64,000 nucleotides of DNA from Paenibacillus sp. J2TS4 (GTDB lineage: Bacteria > Bacillota > Bacilli > Paenibacillales > NBRC-103111), in contig NZ_BOSH01000013.1 in the NCBI RefSeq assembly GCF_018403245.1, forward strand, positions 1-64,000, written 5' to 3'. The translations under genes and the position numbers were made by a program. Below are positions 18,341 to 26,731 of this stretch, one piece after another. The stretch's first letter is position 1; the number at the start of each line of letters is the position of its first letter. Under the pieces are notes generated by a model. That model was not told the DNA's origin and made no database searches. It saw only the letters and a list, made by a program, of their open reading frames with translations.

Positions 18341-19648
18341 TTACTCCATGCTCGCCTTCTTCAACATATCGACAAACTGTTCGGCCGTGAATTGGCCGAG
18401 AACCAAACCGGAGAGCGCTGTCGGGAATTCGATTTTGACAGCCGAGCCGGTCATCCCTTCAAAGTAATCGTACGTTTGCGGAGCCGCGTTTAGTTTGCTT
18501 AAAATCTCTTGGGAAATCGCATCGACCTGATCGCTTGGCTCGATTGGATAGTTGGTCGATTCGAATATTTCCCCGCTTTCCAGAAAAATTTTCTTGGCGT
18601 TATCCGGATGGGTGAAAAATTCGATAAACTTGGCCGTATATTCGGCCCGCTGCGCATTGTCCTGCTTCTTGCCGGCCATCGTCCAACCGATTCCCGAGAT
18701 GAGAGCCCCTTGATTGCCGGCCCCGTCCTTCGCGCTCGGTGAAGTGCCGACGCCCATTTTAGCCGCGAGAGTTTCGCCGCCCTTCTCCAGAAATTCGGAG
18801 ATCATCCATGGTCCGTTGACGATCATGGCCGCCTTCTCATTCAAATAATGGCTGGCGTATTGCTGATAGGTCGCCCCGACGGCATCTTTCGGAGAGTAAG
18901 CGAACAACTGCTTGAGCATTTCGGCCGCCTGCACGTACGCGGGATCGTCCAATCCTTGCTCCAATACATCGGGACCGCCGATGCTGGATACAAGATACGA
19001 ATATAGGAGCATGGCGGACCAAGCGTTCTCGCCGGTTCCCATCGCAAACGCATAGATGTCGTTCTTCTTCAACGCTTCGGCTGCATCGATCACCTCATCC
19101 CATGTTTGTGGAAATTGCTGAATGCCCGCCTGCTCGAGTAGCGATTGATTGTAGAAGATCGGCGTAACCATCTGTTCGAGCGGGATGGCCAATAGTTGAT
19201 CGTTGAACCGCCCGGTCGCGAGGACGTCTTCCTTCAAATTGCCTTTCCATTCGTCGCTCATATATGGCGTAAGATCCAGCAGCTTTCCGGAACTGTAATA
19301 ACGCTTTGACTCCACAGGATTATAGTAGAAAGTAAAAATGTCGGGCAAGCTGTTCGTCGACAAATTCGTTTTCATTTTATCCTGGTAGACGTCGTCGTCC
19401 GGGATCGCGTCGATCGACACTTTCGCTTTTCCTTCGTATTGCGCATTGAAATCGTTCACAATTTGCTGCACGATGTCCGCCTTGCCATCCTCCCCGACCC
19501 AATGGGTCGAGAATACGAGTTCGATGAGTTTATCCGACGATCCGCCCTCTCCCGGCTCGGAGGAGCCTTTCGCTCCGCATGCTTGCAGGAGCAGGGAGGC
19601 GCACATTACCGCCAACACTGGAATGGAAGCTGTTCTTTTGACCTTCAT
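18341..19648 (-). CDS. Sugar ABC transporter substrate-binding lipoprotein
   Basis: A 435-residue extracellular binding protein of the CUT1/SBP1 family. A lipoprotein signal peptide ends LLLQAC with the lipidated cysteine at residue 24, then a Ser/Gly-rich linker. Family strings include ALKKNDIYAFAMG, MIVNGPWMISEFLEKGG and EFFTHPDNAKKIF. It captures the sugar for the two downstream permeases. The sugar cannot be read from sequence; the linked GH4 enzyme suggests a glycoside or phospho-glycoside precursor. Confidence 0.94.
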   Translation of the reverse strand: MKVKRTASIPVLAVMCASLLLQACGAKGSSEPGEGGSSDKLIELVFSTHWVGEDGKADIVQQIVNDFNAQYEGKAKVSIDAIPDDDVYQDKMKTNLSTNSLPDIFTFYYNPVESKRYYSSGKLLDLTPYMSDEWKGNLKEDVLATGRFNDQLLAIPLEQMVTPIFYNQSLLEQAGIQQFPQTWDEVIDAAEALKKNDIYAFAMGTGENAWSAMLLYSYLVSSIGGPDVLEQGLDDPAYVQAAEMLKQLFAYSPKDAVGATYQQYASHYLNEKAAMIVNGPWMISEFLEKGGETLAAKMGVGTSPSAKDGAGNQGALISGIGWTMAGKKQDNAQRAEYTAKFIEFFTHPDNAKKIFLESGEIFESTNYPIEPSDQVDAISQEILSKLNAAPQTYDYFEGMTGSAVKIEFPTALSGLVLGQFTAEQFVDMLKKASME

Positions 19649-19673
19649 GGAAATCCCCCTCTATAAAATGGTT

Positions 19674-20576
19674 TTATGTGAAATCATGAAGTAACTGCTC
19701 CAAGGTGGGAGCGCCCGTATAGCCTCCCATCGACTCAACGCATTTGCCGCCGCAATAGTTGGCGATGCGCAGACATTCCTCCATCGGTTTGCGCTGCAGC
19801 CATCCGTACAGGAAGCCTGCCGCGAAGCAATCCCCGGCTCCGGTCGAATCCGCCACTTGCACCCGCTTCGCCTCCGCCGCATACCGCTCGCCGTCAGCCC
19901 GGCCAATCGCGCCTTGCTCGCCCAGCTTGATGATGGCGACGGGGCAAAGTGCGGATAATTCCGCAAGCGCCTCGTCGGGATGCTGCTTGCCTGTAATCCA
20001 TTGCGCTTCCTTCAAGTTCGGAATGAAAATATCTGCCAAACCGATCATATCTTTCAGCTCCGAAGATTGCAGCCAGTCTTCGTCCCAGCTAGTATCCAGA
20101 CTTATCGTTTTGCCAAGCTGTCTCGCCTCCCGGATCAGGTCGAAATATGGCCTTTGCGCCGCGAAGTGATATACGCGTGAATCCGAGTTTCGCAATAGAT
20201 GATGCAAATGGCGCAAATGAAGGTCGAAATTCCGCTGGTCCGCATAGGAGACGAACGATCGGTCCTCCCGATAATTCAAGGCTACGGTAATTTGCGGATA
20301 CGGTTCGACATGTTTGTGTACGAATTGCAGGTCGATGCCTTCCTCTTTCATTTTGGCAACAATCATGTCTCCCCACAAATCGTCTCCCGCTTCGGCCGCA
20401 AGGCCGACTTTCATCCCTAGACGGGCGGCCGCCGCTGCTGAATTCATCATGCCGCCGACGGTCAATTCCAAATGCTCTGCCCAAATCTCTTCCCCCAGTT
20501 TCGGCAAGGAAGGCAACCCGTTAAAAATAAGATCACAGCAAGCCGAACCGATAAATATTACGTCATGTTTATCCAT
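19674..20576 (-). CDS. PfkB-family sugar kinase
   Basis: A 300-residue kinase. The N-terminal GSACCDLIFNGLPSLPKLGEE and GGMMNSAAAAARLG form the sugar-binding face; DSTGAGDCFAAGFLYG near residue 245 holds the catalytic aspartate and anion hole. It resembles ribokinase/2-keto-3-deoxygluconate kinase relatives. The first 8 bases overlap the end of the GH4 gene, so the two are translationally coupled. It probably phosphorylates the sugar freed or oxidised by the GH4 enzyme. Substrate unknown. Confidence 0.9.
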   Translation of the reverse strand: MDKHDVIFIGSACCDLIFNGLPSLPKLGEEIWAEHLELTVGGMMNSAAAAARLGMKVGLAAEAGDDLWGDMIVAKMKEEGIDLQFVHKHVEPYPQITVALNYREDRSFVSYADQRNFDLHLRHLHHLLRNSDSRVYHFAAQRPYFDLIREARQLGKTISLDTSWDEDWLQSSELKDMIGLADIFIPNLKEAQWITGKQHPDEALAELSALCPVAIIKLGEQGAIGRADGERYAAEAKRVQVADSTGAGDCFAAGFLYGWLQRKPMEECLRIANYCGGKCVESMGGYTGAPTLEQLLHDFT

Positions 20577-21969
20577 GCAGTGCTCCTTTGTGTCCGAATC
20601 TCGGTAAATATTGTCGATGCTGCTGCAAATAATCGTCCAGAATGTTCCGGGCGAGCGATTGGGATAATACGAGCGGATGGACGGTCAGCGCCATCATGGC
20701 ATCTTCATACGAACCGTGGACCGCGGCGGATACCGTGTACCGCTCGTATTGCTTCACGCTTTGAATTAGCCCGTTCGCCGTTTCCGGAATAGCCCCTACG
20801 TTCAATGGCACCGGGCCGTTCGCGTCAAGCAAGCAAGGCACTTCGACGACATCGTTGTCAAGCAAGCCTTGGACGGCGCCGCGGTTCGGCACGTTTAGAA
20901 TGAGGCTTGTTTTGCGGTTATTATAGATGGCCGATAATATCGACAGCGCGAGGCCCGCATATCCTTCGTTCTCGAGCGGATCCGCTCCCGCGTGATCCCC
21001 CTGCTGGGCATGGGGACTTCCGGCATTGCCGGTTTCGGCCGACATATAGCTGTTCTGCCGCTCCGCCATCGTGCCTGTGTATAGGTCGAGCGCCTCTTTC
21101 ATCTCTCCTTGGCGGAGCTTCTCCGCCAATTGGGCCATTAAGTTTTTGTTCAACTCCACGATTTGCTCACCGCGCGTTCGCGGGCTGTTTAATATATAGT
21201 CTATGGCTTGTTCGCGGTAATAATAATAGTATAAGTATTCGTTCGGCAGCATGCGGAGCTGCTTGATCAGGGTCGGAGAGAAGCAAGCCATATGCGGACA
21301 TCCGACGGTAAATTTTTCGTAATTGTCGATGATTTCGGGCAGTCGGTCGCTGCCTCGCACCATAATGCGGTTCACCCAGCCCAGATGATTCAGACCTACG
21401 TAATTCAAGTGGATCTGATCGGGAGCTTCGTTTAGAAACTTGGCGATATCGAGCTTCATCGCCGAAGGGGCGTCGCAGATGCCGATCATTTTCAGGTTCG
21501 TATATTTAGTCAATGCTTCGGTAATGAGGCCGGCAGGATTGGTAAAATTGACAACCCATGCGTTCGGCGCCTCCTTCTCGATGATTGCGGCATATTCCAG
21601 CATGACGGGGATCGTCCGCAGCGCCATGGCGAACCCGCCGGGACCGGTCGTTTCTTGCCCGAGAACTCCGTGTCGCAAGGCGACCCGTTCGTCGATCGCC
21701 CGGCCTTCCTCGCCGCCGACCCGTATCGCGGTATAGATGAAATCCGCTCCCCGAACGGCTTTTGCGAAATCCGTCGTTACTTCGACTTGGAAAGGGGAAC
21801 CGTATTGTTGCACCAAATGCTTCACGATGGCGCCGATCGTATCGATTTTTTCCTGGCTAATATCGTGAATGCATAACTCGCGGATTGGAATTTCCTGCTG
21901 CTTGCGGACCAGGTCGTAGATCATGCTCGGCGTTCTCACCCCGGCTCCTCCGATTAAAGCCAGCTTCAT
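20569..21969 (-). CDS. Glycoside hydrolase family 4 enzyme (6-phospho-beta-glucosidase/alpha-galactosidase-like)
   Basis: About 466 residues. GH4 enzymes use NAD and Mn2+ to cleave glycosides by an oxidation-elimination route. The Rossmann start is KLALIGGAGVRTP; FTNPAGLITEAL, the metal-binding GICDAPSA (cysteine) and GLNHLGW (histidine) are all in place. The ATG at 21969, with AAAGGAGG 7 bases before it, is chosen over upstream in-frame starts up to 22038. First gene of the operon with kinase, ABC transporter and AraC regulator. Since uptake is by ABC transport rather than PTS, an unphosphorylated substrate is more likely, but this is inference. Confidence 0.92.
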   Translation of the reverse strand: MKLALIGGAGVRTPSMIYDLVRKQQEIPIRELCIHDISQEKIDTIGAIVKHLVQQYGSPFQVEVTTDFAKAVRGADFIYTAIRVGGEEGRAIDERVALRHGVLGQETTGPGGFAMALRTIPVMLEYAAIIEKEAPNAWVVNFTNPAGLITEALTKYTNLKMIGICDAPSAMKLDIAKFLNEAPDQIHLNYVGLNHLGWVNRIMVRGSDRLPEIIDNYEKFTVGCPHMACFSPTLIKQLRMLPNEYLYYYYYREQAIDYILNSPRTRGEQIVELNKNLMAQLAEKLRQGEMKEALDLYTGTMAERQNSYMSAETGNAGSPHAQQGDHAGADPLENEGYAGLALSILSAIYNNRKTSLILNVPNRGAVQGLLDNDVVEVPCLLDANGPVPLNVGAIPETANGLIQSVKQYERYTVSAAVHGSYEDAMMALTVHPLVLSQSLARNILDDYLQQHRQYLPRFGHKGALHG

Positions 21970-22010
21970 AAGTTTGCCTCCTTTGTTGTTTATCTGTATC
22001 CAGTGTAAGA

Positions 22011-22026
22011 TTGAAAGCGTTTTTCC
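22011..22026. promoter_or_regulatory. cre-like site upstream of the GH4 operon
   Basis: TTGAAAGCGTTTTTCC matches the Bacillus catabolite-responsive element apart from one position near the 3' end. It lies about 42 bases ahead of the GH4 start on the opposite face, a usual place for CcpA repression of a sugar operon. Confidence 0.45.
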
Positions 22027-22198
22027 GCTAATGATCATTTGTTTGAAAGTTTAGATATTTTTACTTTTTTTGCTTTGCGCAGTCGGGTGTAAGTCGTAGG
22101 CCGACAGGGGAGCTTGTACGAAAATGGGCATGCGGGAGCAACAAAGGGACTACTCCCTCGAAGGGATGAATTCGGCGGAAGAACTGTCCGCCGCCGTG

Positions 22199-22280
22199 CC
22201 GCTGCCGTGCCACTGGCAGTCCACTGCCTGTCCGCTGCCGCGCCACTGGCAGGTCACCGCCGGTCCGCTGCCGTGCCACA
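22199..22280. repeat. 2.5 copies of a 33-bp GC-rich tandem repeat
   Basis: CCGCTGCCG-T/C-GCCAC begins at 22199, 22232 and 22265. The unit is a multiple of three and stays open on the minus strand as a 72-residue frame with two-and-a-half LPVARQRTGG-like units, but there is no ribosome site. The rest of the 22040-22450 gap holds no recognisable gene. Confidence 0.75.
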
Positions 22281-22465
22281 TCTCTCGGGGGTTCGACTCG
22301 CTCTATATAATTTGCGAATTGACGGAACGGTTCAAGCGGACATTCTATATTTTCGTTCCGATGCTGGTGTGATTCATAGAGAGTAGAGGATCGAGAGGCA
22401 ATATTTTTCTATCTTTTCGTCATGTGTTACATTTAAATAGTAACTACGGGTAGAGGAGAATGGAT

Positions 22466-23170
22466 ATGGCTGCTGAACAGAAGACAGATTTGTCCGGAAC
22501 TTCGCATTCCGGATTGAATAGACGCGGCGGGCGAATCCTCGTCGTGACCGCCGTTCCCGCCGAGCGGGAGGCTGTGCTGCGCGGGCTTCGGGACGCCGGC
22601 AGGATCGACGTCCTGGCGGCGGGCGTAGGACCCGCCGCAGCCGCAGCGGGCACAGCGGCGGCGCTGGCCGCGGGCGGATACACCCTCGTGGTCAGCGCCG
22701 GGATCGGCGGCGGCTTCGTCGGCCGTGCGGAGATCGGCACGCTGGTCGTGGCCGACGAAATCGTCGCCGCCGATCTGGGGGCGCAGACCGCCGAAGGCTT
22801 CCGCAGCCTGGACGAGCTCGGCTTCGGCTCTGCCCGCATCCCGGCCGCGGACGGCTTGGCGTCCCGGCTGGCTGCGGCATTGCGCGAAGCCGGCTTGCCG
22901 GTCGCGGTGGGCCCGGCCGTCACGGTCTCGACCGTGACCGGCACGGCCGAGACCGCCGCGGAGCTGGCCGCGCGGGTGCCCGGGGCGGCCGCCGAAGGCA
23001 TGGAAGGCTTCGGCGTAGCGACGGCCGCCTGCCAATTCGGCCTGCCGGTGCTGGAGCTCCGCGCGATCTCCAATCCGGTGGGGCCGCGGGACCGGGCCGC
23101 TTGGCGGATTGAGGAAGCATTGGACGCGCTGGCAGCCGCCGGCGCAGTACTGCAGGAGGTGCTGGAATGA
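22466..23170 (+). CDS. mqnB: Futalosine hydrolase
   Basis: About 234 residues of the nucleoside phosphorylase/MTA-SAH nucleosidase superfamily. It cleaves futalosine to dehypoxanthine futalosine in the alternative menaquinone route. ILVVTAVPAEREAV, the glycine-rich VVSAGIGGGFVGRAEIG, and the catalytic-region EGMEGFGVATAA with RAISNPVGPRDR are characteristic. The ATG at 22466 is 7 bases from AGAGGAG; the ATG at 22460 is too close to it. The gene is strikingly GC- and alanine-rich next to its neighbours. Its last four bases overlap the mqnD start. Confidence 0.93.
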   Translation: MAAEQKTDLSGTSHSGLNRRGGRILVVTAVPAEREAVLRGLRDAGRIDVLAAGVGPAAAAAGTAAALAAGGYTLVVSAGIGGGFVGRAEIGTLVVADEIVAADLGAQTAEGFRSLDELGFGSARIPAADGLASRLAAALREAGLPVAVGPAVTVSTVTGTAETAAELAARVPGAAAEGMEGFGVATAACQFGLPVLELRAISNPVGPRDRAAWRIEEALDALAAAGAVLQEVLE

Positions 23171-24030
23171 AGATTGCTTTTTCCCCTTGTCCTAACGACA
23201 CATTTGTATTTCATGCATGGGTGCACGGGCTTATCCCGGGAGCGCCGAAGCTCGATGTCACCTATGCCGATATTGACGTGACCAATCATTTGGCGGTGGC
23301 CGCTAATGGGCCGGACGTACTGAAAATTTCGTACGCCGCCCTGCCGTGGGTGCTGACCGACTATGCACTGCTGCCCTGTGGAGGTGCGTTGGGCAGAGGC
23401 TGCGGTCCATTGGTGCTGACGGCGAAGCCGGCAGAAGGGACAGGCCGCGCGGGTGGCGCAGCGGCACTGGCGGGGCGGCGCGTGGCGGTGCCGAGCGAAC
23501 GTTCCACAGCCTATCTGCTGTTTCGGCTGTGGGCCGCCCGCAACGTGCCCGGCGGCGTGGGCGAGATCGTCATTATGCCGTTTCATGAGATTATGCCGGC
23601 GGTACGCGATGGCAAGATCGATGCCGGCCTGGTGATTCACGAGGCGCGTTTCACCTATCCGTCCTATGGATTAAATCTGCTGGCTGATCTCGGAGCGTGG
23701 TGGGAGGAGGATACAGGCCTTCCCATTCCGCTGGGAGCGATCATCGCCAAGCGCTCTCTGGACCTGGCTTCCATTGCCCGGTGGACGCGCGAGTCGGTGC
23801 AGCATGCCTGGGCACACCCGGAAGAATCGCAGAATTATGTCTTGGGCCATGCTCAAGAGATGAATCCCGAAGTCGCCAAAGCGCATATTGACTTGTATGT
23901 GAACGAGTTCACCGCTGAGCTGGGCAAGGACGGCTATGCGGCGATCCATGCTCTCCTTGGCCGCGCTGCGGATGAAGGATTGGTGCCGAAGTTCGATCTG
24001 GAGACACTGCGGTGGACCAGGACCGACTAA
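23167..24030 (+). CDS. mqnD: 1,4-dihydroxy-6-naphthoate synthase
   Basis: A 287-residue protein with a periplasmic-binding-protein-like fold that converts cyclic dehypoxanthinyl futalosine to 1,4-dihydroxy-6-naphthoate, the last dedicated step of the futalosine pathway. The opening FSPCPNDTFVFHAWVHG, the KISYAALPWVL segment and DAGLVIHEARFTY (catalytic histidine region) are family hallmarks. ATGA overlap with mqnB shows coupling. mqnA, mqnC and mqnE are not in this window. Confidence 0.95.
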   Translation: MKIAFSPCPNDTFVFHAWVHGLIPGAPKLDVTYADIDVTNHLAVAANGPDVLKISYAALPWVLTDYALLPCGGALGRGCGPLVLTAKPAEGTGRAGGAAALAGRRVAVPSERSTAYLLFRLWAARNVPGGVGEIVIMPFHEIMPAVRDGKIDAGLVIHEARFTYPSYGLNLLADLGAWWEEDTGLPIPLGAIIAKRSLDLASIARWTRESVQHAWAHPEESQNYVLGHAQEMNPEVAKAHIDLYVNEFTAELGKDGYAAIHALLGRAADEGLVPKFDLETLRWTRTD

Positions 24031-24133
24031 TCCTAAGGCTGACTCTATCCTTAACCACACAATGGAATTAATAAGTTATATTTCCTGCGGTCACGAATCA
24101 ATCAGGATGGCTTGCACCTAAGAGCCGCATCAG

Positions 24134-24172
24134 GAACACTTGCGTATTTGACGCAAGTGTTTTTCTATTTTT
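24134..24172 (+). terminator. Rho-independent terminator after mqnD
   Basis: AACACTTGCG (24135-24144) pairs with CGCAAGTGTT (24152-24161) around a short loop, followed by TTTTCTATTTTTTT. Confidence 0.9.
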
Positions 24173-24217
24173 TTACAAATACTTACTTTTCTTCCGAAGA
24201 AGCGAATGGGATAGAGG

Positions 24218-24345
24218 GGTTGGATGGTCACCAGACCATCAACGTGTCAACTCCACTGGTGTTAAGCCTCCTGAGATAGCTCAGGAAGATACATCAGAAA
24301 CCCCCACTTCCATCGAAGCGACAGCGTAGATAAGTGGCGGGAGTA
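24218..24345 (+). mobile_element. Orphan IS200/IS605-type right end / omega-RNA-like scaffold
   Basis: Successive hairpins are visible: GATGGTC/GACCATC (24223-24240), CCTGAG/CTCAGG (24270-24285), and CCCCCACTT with AAGTGGCGGG (24301-24341), ending GGAGTATTCA. The last hairpin closely resembles the 3' structure at right ends of IS605-group elements, which in TnpB systems is the omega-RNA scaffold. No transposase or tnpB lies beside it. It is read as the remnant left when the element decayed or moved. Recognition is by remembered pattern, not by search. Confidence 0.55.
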
Positions 24346-24592
24346 TTCATTGAATTCGACAAAATCATAAAAAAATTGACGAATTTAAAAGGATTATGTT
24401 TATATGGATGGAATATATTAGTTGAAATATTTTGTTCTAACCAGAAACCTGAACTCTAAACAACCGTATAAATTAGTATTAAACGGTTGGAAAAGCATAT
24501 ATTTTCAGAGAGTTGCTATTCCAGGAACAGGAATGGAATGGTGGAGGATAAGAACACCAGGAACTATGTAGGTAGGAAGGAGAAGAGGCTGT

Positions 24593-25402
24593 ATGATTCA
24601 TTGTCCCAATTGCTATCAACCGAATAAGGATCACGAAAAAATTTGCAAGGAGTGCGGCTACTTTCTGGATGAGGAGTCTGCCGCCGCCGCAGAAATAACC
24701 GGGCGGGGTGAGAATGGGCCTTCACCGGAGGGCGCTCAACCTGCCTCCGCTTCAGCTCAGGATAAGTGGAGCCCCTATGTGGATAAAGGGAAGGTGGTTG
24801 CGAAGGATTATTGGAGCTACGCACTTAGTCAGCTTAAAGCCCCACTAACTAATGGAGTAGAGGCGCTCCGGTCCCAGTCGCTTCACGGCTGGATTACGCT
24901 TGGGTTATTCGTGCTGTTCTTTAGCATGGCGAACGTTTCCTTGCTGCGAAGTGTCAAAGTGGGAATTTTAAGTTTAGGCTTGAAGGTGCCGATATTTAAA
25001 ACATTTATTGTCAGTTTTTTCCACATTTCTGTTCTGGTGCTGTTAACGGTTCTGATGCTTTGGGTAGCGGTTAAATATTTAATGAAGTCTTCCAAAGGCT
25101 TCACGGATGTGCTTTCTCGCTACAGCGCGTTGGCGTTAGTCCCTGCCGGATTGACGGTAGTCTTTTTTCTTGCCTCGCTTATCGGTCTCAGAACGATTGC
25201 TTTAATCCTGCTTGTTTTTATTCTGATTGGTTGGATCGCTGCCGTCCTCATGACCCTTTATTCTTTCAAGCAGGAAGCCGAATCGGCTTCTGTCGATCCA
25301 CTGTATAGTCTGTTTCTGGTCTTCTTTGTTATCTGCTTTTATTTGTGGGTAGCGGGAGATTCGCTGACGGGTTCGTTCAGTTCTTTAATACTGGGCTTCT
25401 AG
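24593..25402 (+). CDS. Zinc-ribbon membrane protein of unknown function
   Basis: A 269-residue protein. The N-terminus is a zinc ribbon with CPNC (residues 4-7) and CKEC (17-20). A Ser/Ala/Pro-rich linker follows, then from about residue 100 five or six transmembrane segments. Bacillota have many such zinc-ribbon integral membrane proteins (YvbJ/YIP1-like), often in envelope stress, but no function is assigned. AAGGAG lies ahead of the ATG. Monocistronic by context. The gene starts 250 bases after the orphan IS605-type end. Confidence 0.8.
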   Translation: MIHCPNCYQPNKDHEKICKECGYFLDEESAAAAEITGRGENGPSPEGAQPASASAQDKWSPYVDKGKVVAKDYWSYALSQLKAPLTNGVEALRSQSLHGWITLGLFVLFFSMANVSLLRSVKVGILSLGLKVPIFKTFIVSFFHISVLVLLTVLMLWVAVKYLMKSSKGFTDVLSRYSALALVPAGLTVVFFLASLIGLRTIALILLVFILIGWIAAVLMTLYSFKQEAESASVDPLYSLFLVFFVICFYLWVAGDSLTGSFSSLILGF

Positions 25403-25645
25403 AGAATATCAACAGGACACGCGTTGTGCTTCGGCATGCAGCTTACTTGCCTTTGTTTCCATATTGCTTAAGGATGAACGAGGGAGTTATCTGAATCCCC
25501 CCGACAGTTAACTTGACGGTATTAAAGAAGCTGTGGGAAAACCATTAGTTGTGGATGTGTAGTTTTGGGTTTTGCACGATATGAATGTTTTACGAAGGAA
25601 TGAATGCAAAAATACATTCGATCGGCGACTTTTACTCTCATTTTG

Positions 25646-25677
25646 ACAAATCTACTGCAAATGTGCAGTAGATTTGT
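25646..25677. other. Perfect 14-bp-arm palindromic hairpin
   Basis: ACAAATCTACTGCA and TGCAGTAGATTTGT flank AATG. The loop region CTGCAAATGTGCAG shares TTTGCAGT with the tandem repeat that starts 100 bases later. It may be a terminator (T-rich follow-on) or the founding element of the repeat. The rest of 25403-25640 shows nothing recognisable. Confidence 0.6.
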
Positions 25678-25771
25678 TCATTTAGGCCCGAAAAAGGGAT
25701 GAAACTAACGATTTTACTGTAGAAATGCAGTCGAAGGATGAAAAAGACCGGATTACGGTCCAAACGACTGT

Positions 25772-26190
25772 ACATTTGCAGTCGATTGTCCACTGGACGC
25801 CTAGCCAGTATCGCAGCACGCAACACAGCGCCTAACCTGTGGCGTAGTACAGACATTTGCAGTCGATTGTCCACTGGACGCCTAGCCAGTATCGCAGCAC
25901 GCAACACAGCGCCTAACCTGTGGCGTAGTACAGACTGTACATTTGCAGTCGATTGTCCGCTGGACGCCTAACCAGTATCGCAGCGCGCAACACAGCGCCT
26001 AACCAGCGGCGTAGTACAGACATTTGCAGTCGATTGTCCACTGGACGCCTAGCCAGTATCGCAGCACGCAACACAGCGCCTAACCTGTGGCGTAGTACAG
26101 ACATTTGCAGTCGATTGTCCACTGGACGCCTAACCAGTATCGCAGCACGCAACACAGCGCCTAACCAGCGGCGTAGTGTACGCAACGCAG
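25772..26190. repeat. Five tandem copies of an 81-bp unit
   Basis: GTCGATTGTCC begins at 25781, 25862, 25948, 26029 and 26110; spacing is 81 except one 86 caused by a 5-base CTGTA insertion. Each unit runs CATTTGCAGTCGATTGTCC, ACTGGACGCCTA, CCAGTATCGCAGC, AACACAGCGCCTAACC. Two sequence versions alternate (CTGTGGCGTAG and CAGCGGCGTAG). The unit length is a multiple of three and frames stay open on both strands (27-residue repeats), but no ribosome site is present, so it is treated as non-coding. Confidence 0.92.
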
Positions 26191-26345
26191 CACATATGGT
26201 TGACCCACATGGGTCTGACCGTTCCCATGCCAGCGCCGCAACGCGCGCCGGGAGCGCGCGCGTAGAAAAGTGCTTGTCCATCTTGATAAGACGCCGGCAG
26301 GCGTTTATTGAGGGGAAGCGCTTTGCAATCCGCAGCGGAAACCAA

Positions 26346-26441
26346 TCATTTTTTCAGCAAAACGACAACCAGGATAGCTACCAGTACCAGTAGAAGCAGC
26401 CCCCCGGCAATTCCTATTAAACTCCAGTTAATAAACACCAT
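26346..26441 (-). CDS. 31-residue single-span membrane peptide
   Basis: Reads MVFINWSLIGIAGG, then a hydrophobic run LLLLVLVAILVVVLL, ending KK. AGAGGTG lies 5 bases ahead of the ATG at 26441, a convincing ribosome site. One transmembrane helix with a positively charged C-terminus suggests a small membrane protein, N-out/C-in. It is divergent from the RND efflux operon and shares its upstream region, where TetR-like palindromes lie. Short hydrophobic peptides often modulate transporters or act as toxins; no family is recognised. Confidence 0.55.
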   Translation of the reverse strand: MVFINWSLIGIAGGLLLLVLVAILVVVLLKK

Positions 26442-26562
26442 AAAATCACCTCTTATCTCATTATTCGACAAAATGGGAAGAGCCCCTTTTTTCACTGAAT
26501 TCTAATTTATTTCTCTATATATATCCAAAATTTTGTGAGAGATTAACGGTTTCTCGAATCCT

Positions 26563-26578
26563 ATGACCGGACGGTCAT
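26563..26578. promoter_or_regulatory. TetR-type operator palindrome
   Basis: ATGACCGGACGGTCAT has perfect seven-base arms around GA. Such sites are typical of TetR-family repressors guarding efflux pumps. It sits between the small membrane peptide gene and the MFP gene. Confidence 0.6.
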
Positions 26579-26659
26579 TTTATAAAAGTGACAAACTATT
26601 GAACATATTCTATTATCCCTTTCCATTCTGTATTTCTATAGAAAAAAACCTCCTCTAAC

Positions 26660-26681
26660 TCTTTGACCAATGAGTCAGTAA
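26660..26681. promoter_or_regulatory. Second TetR-like operator, close to the efflux promoter
   Basis: TTTGACCAATGAGTCAGTAAA is an imperfect palindrome (TGAC, six bases, GTCA) of the kind seen before TetR-controlled RND genes. It lies about 50 bases upstream of the MFP ribosome site. Confidence 0.5.
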
Positions 26682-26731
26682 ATAGTACCATTATAAAAAG
26701 AAAAAGATACTACTGAAGAGGGGAAATGGCA

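Noticed and set aside
22444..23640. 398-residue minus-strand frame opposite mqnB-mqnD
   Set aside because: High GC leaves several frames open; the Arg/Ser/Pro-rich product has no family features.
24031..24345. Riboswitch or T-box before the zinc-ribbon gene
   Set aside because: No conserved aptamer core or T-box sequence; the structure fits an IS605 right end better and lies 250 bases from the gene.
25772..26190. CRISPR array
   Set aside because: The 81-bp units are contiguous with no variable spacers, and no cas genes are present.
25638..26393. Repeat proteins of 77-146 residues in the 81-bp array
   Set aside because: Open only because the unit is a multiple of three; no ribosome sites, and frames are open on both strands.
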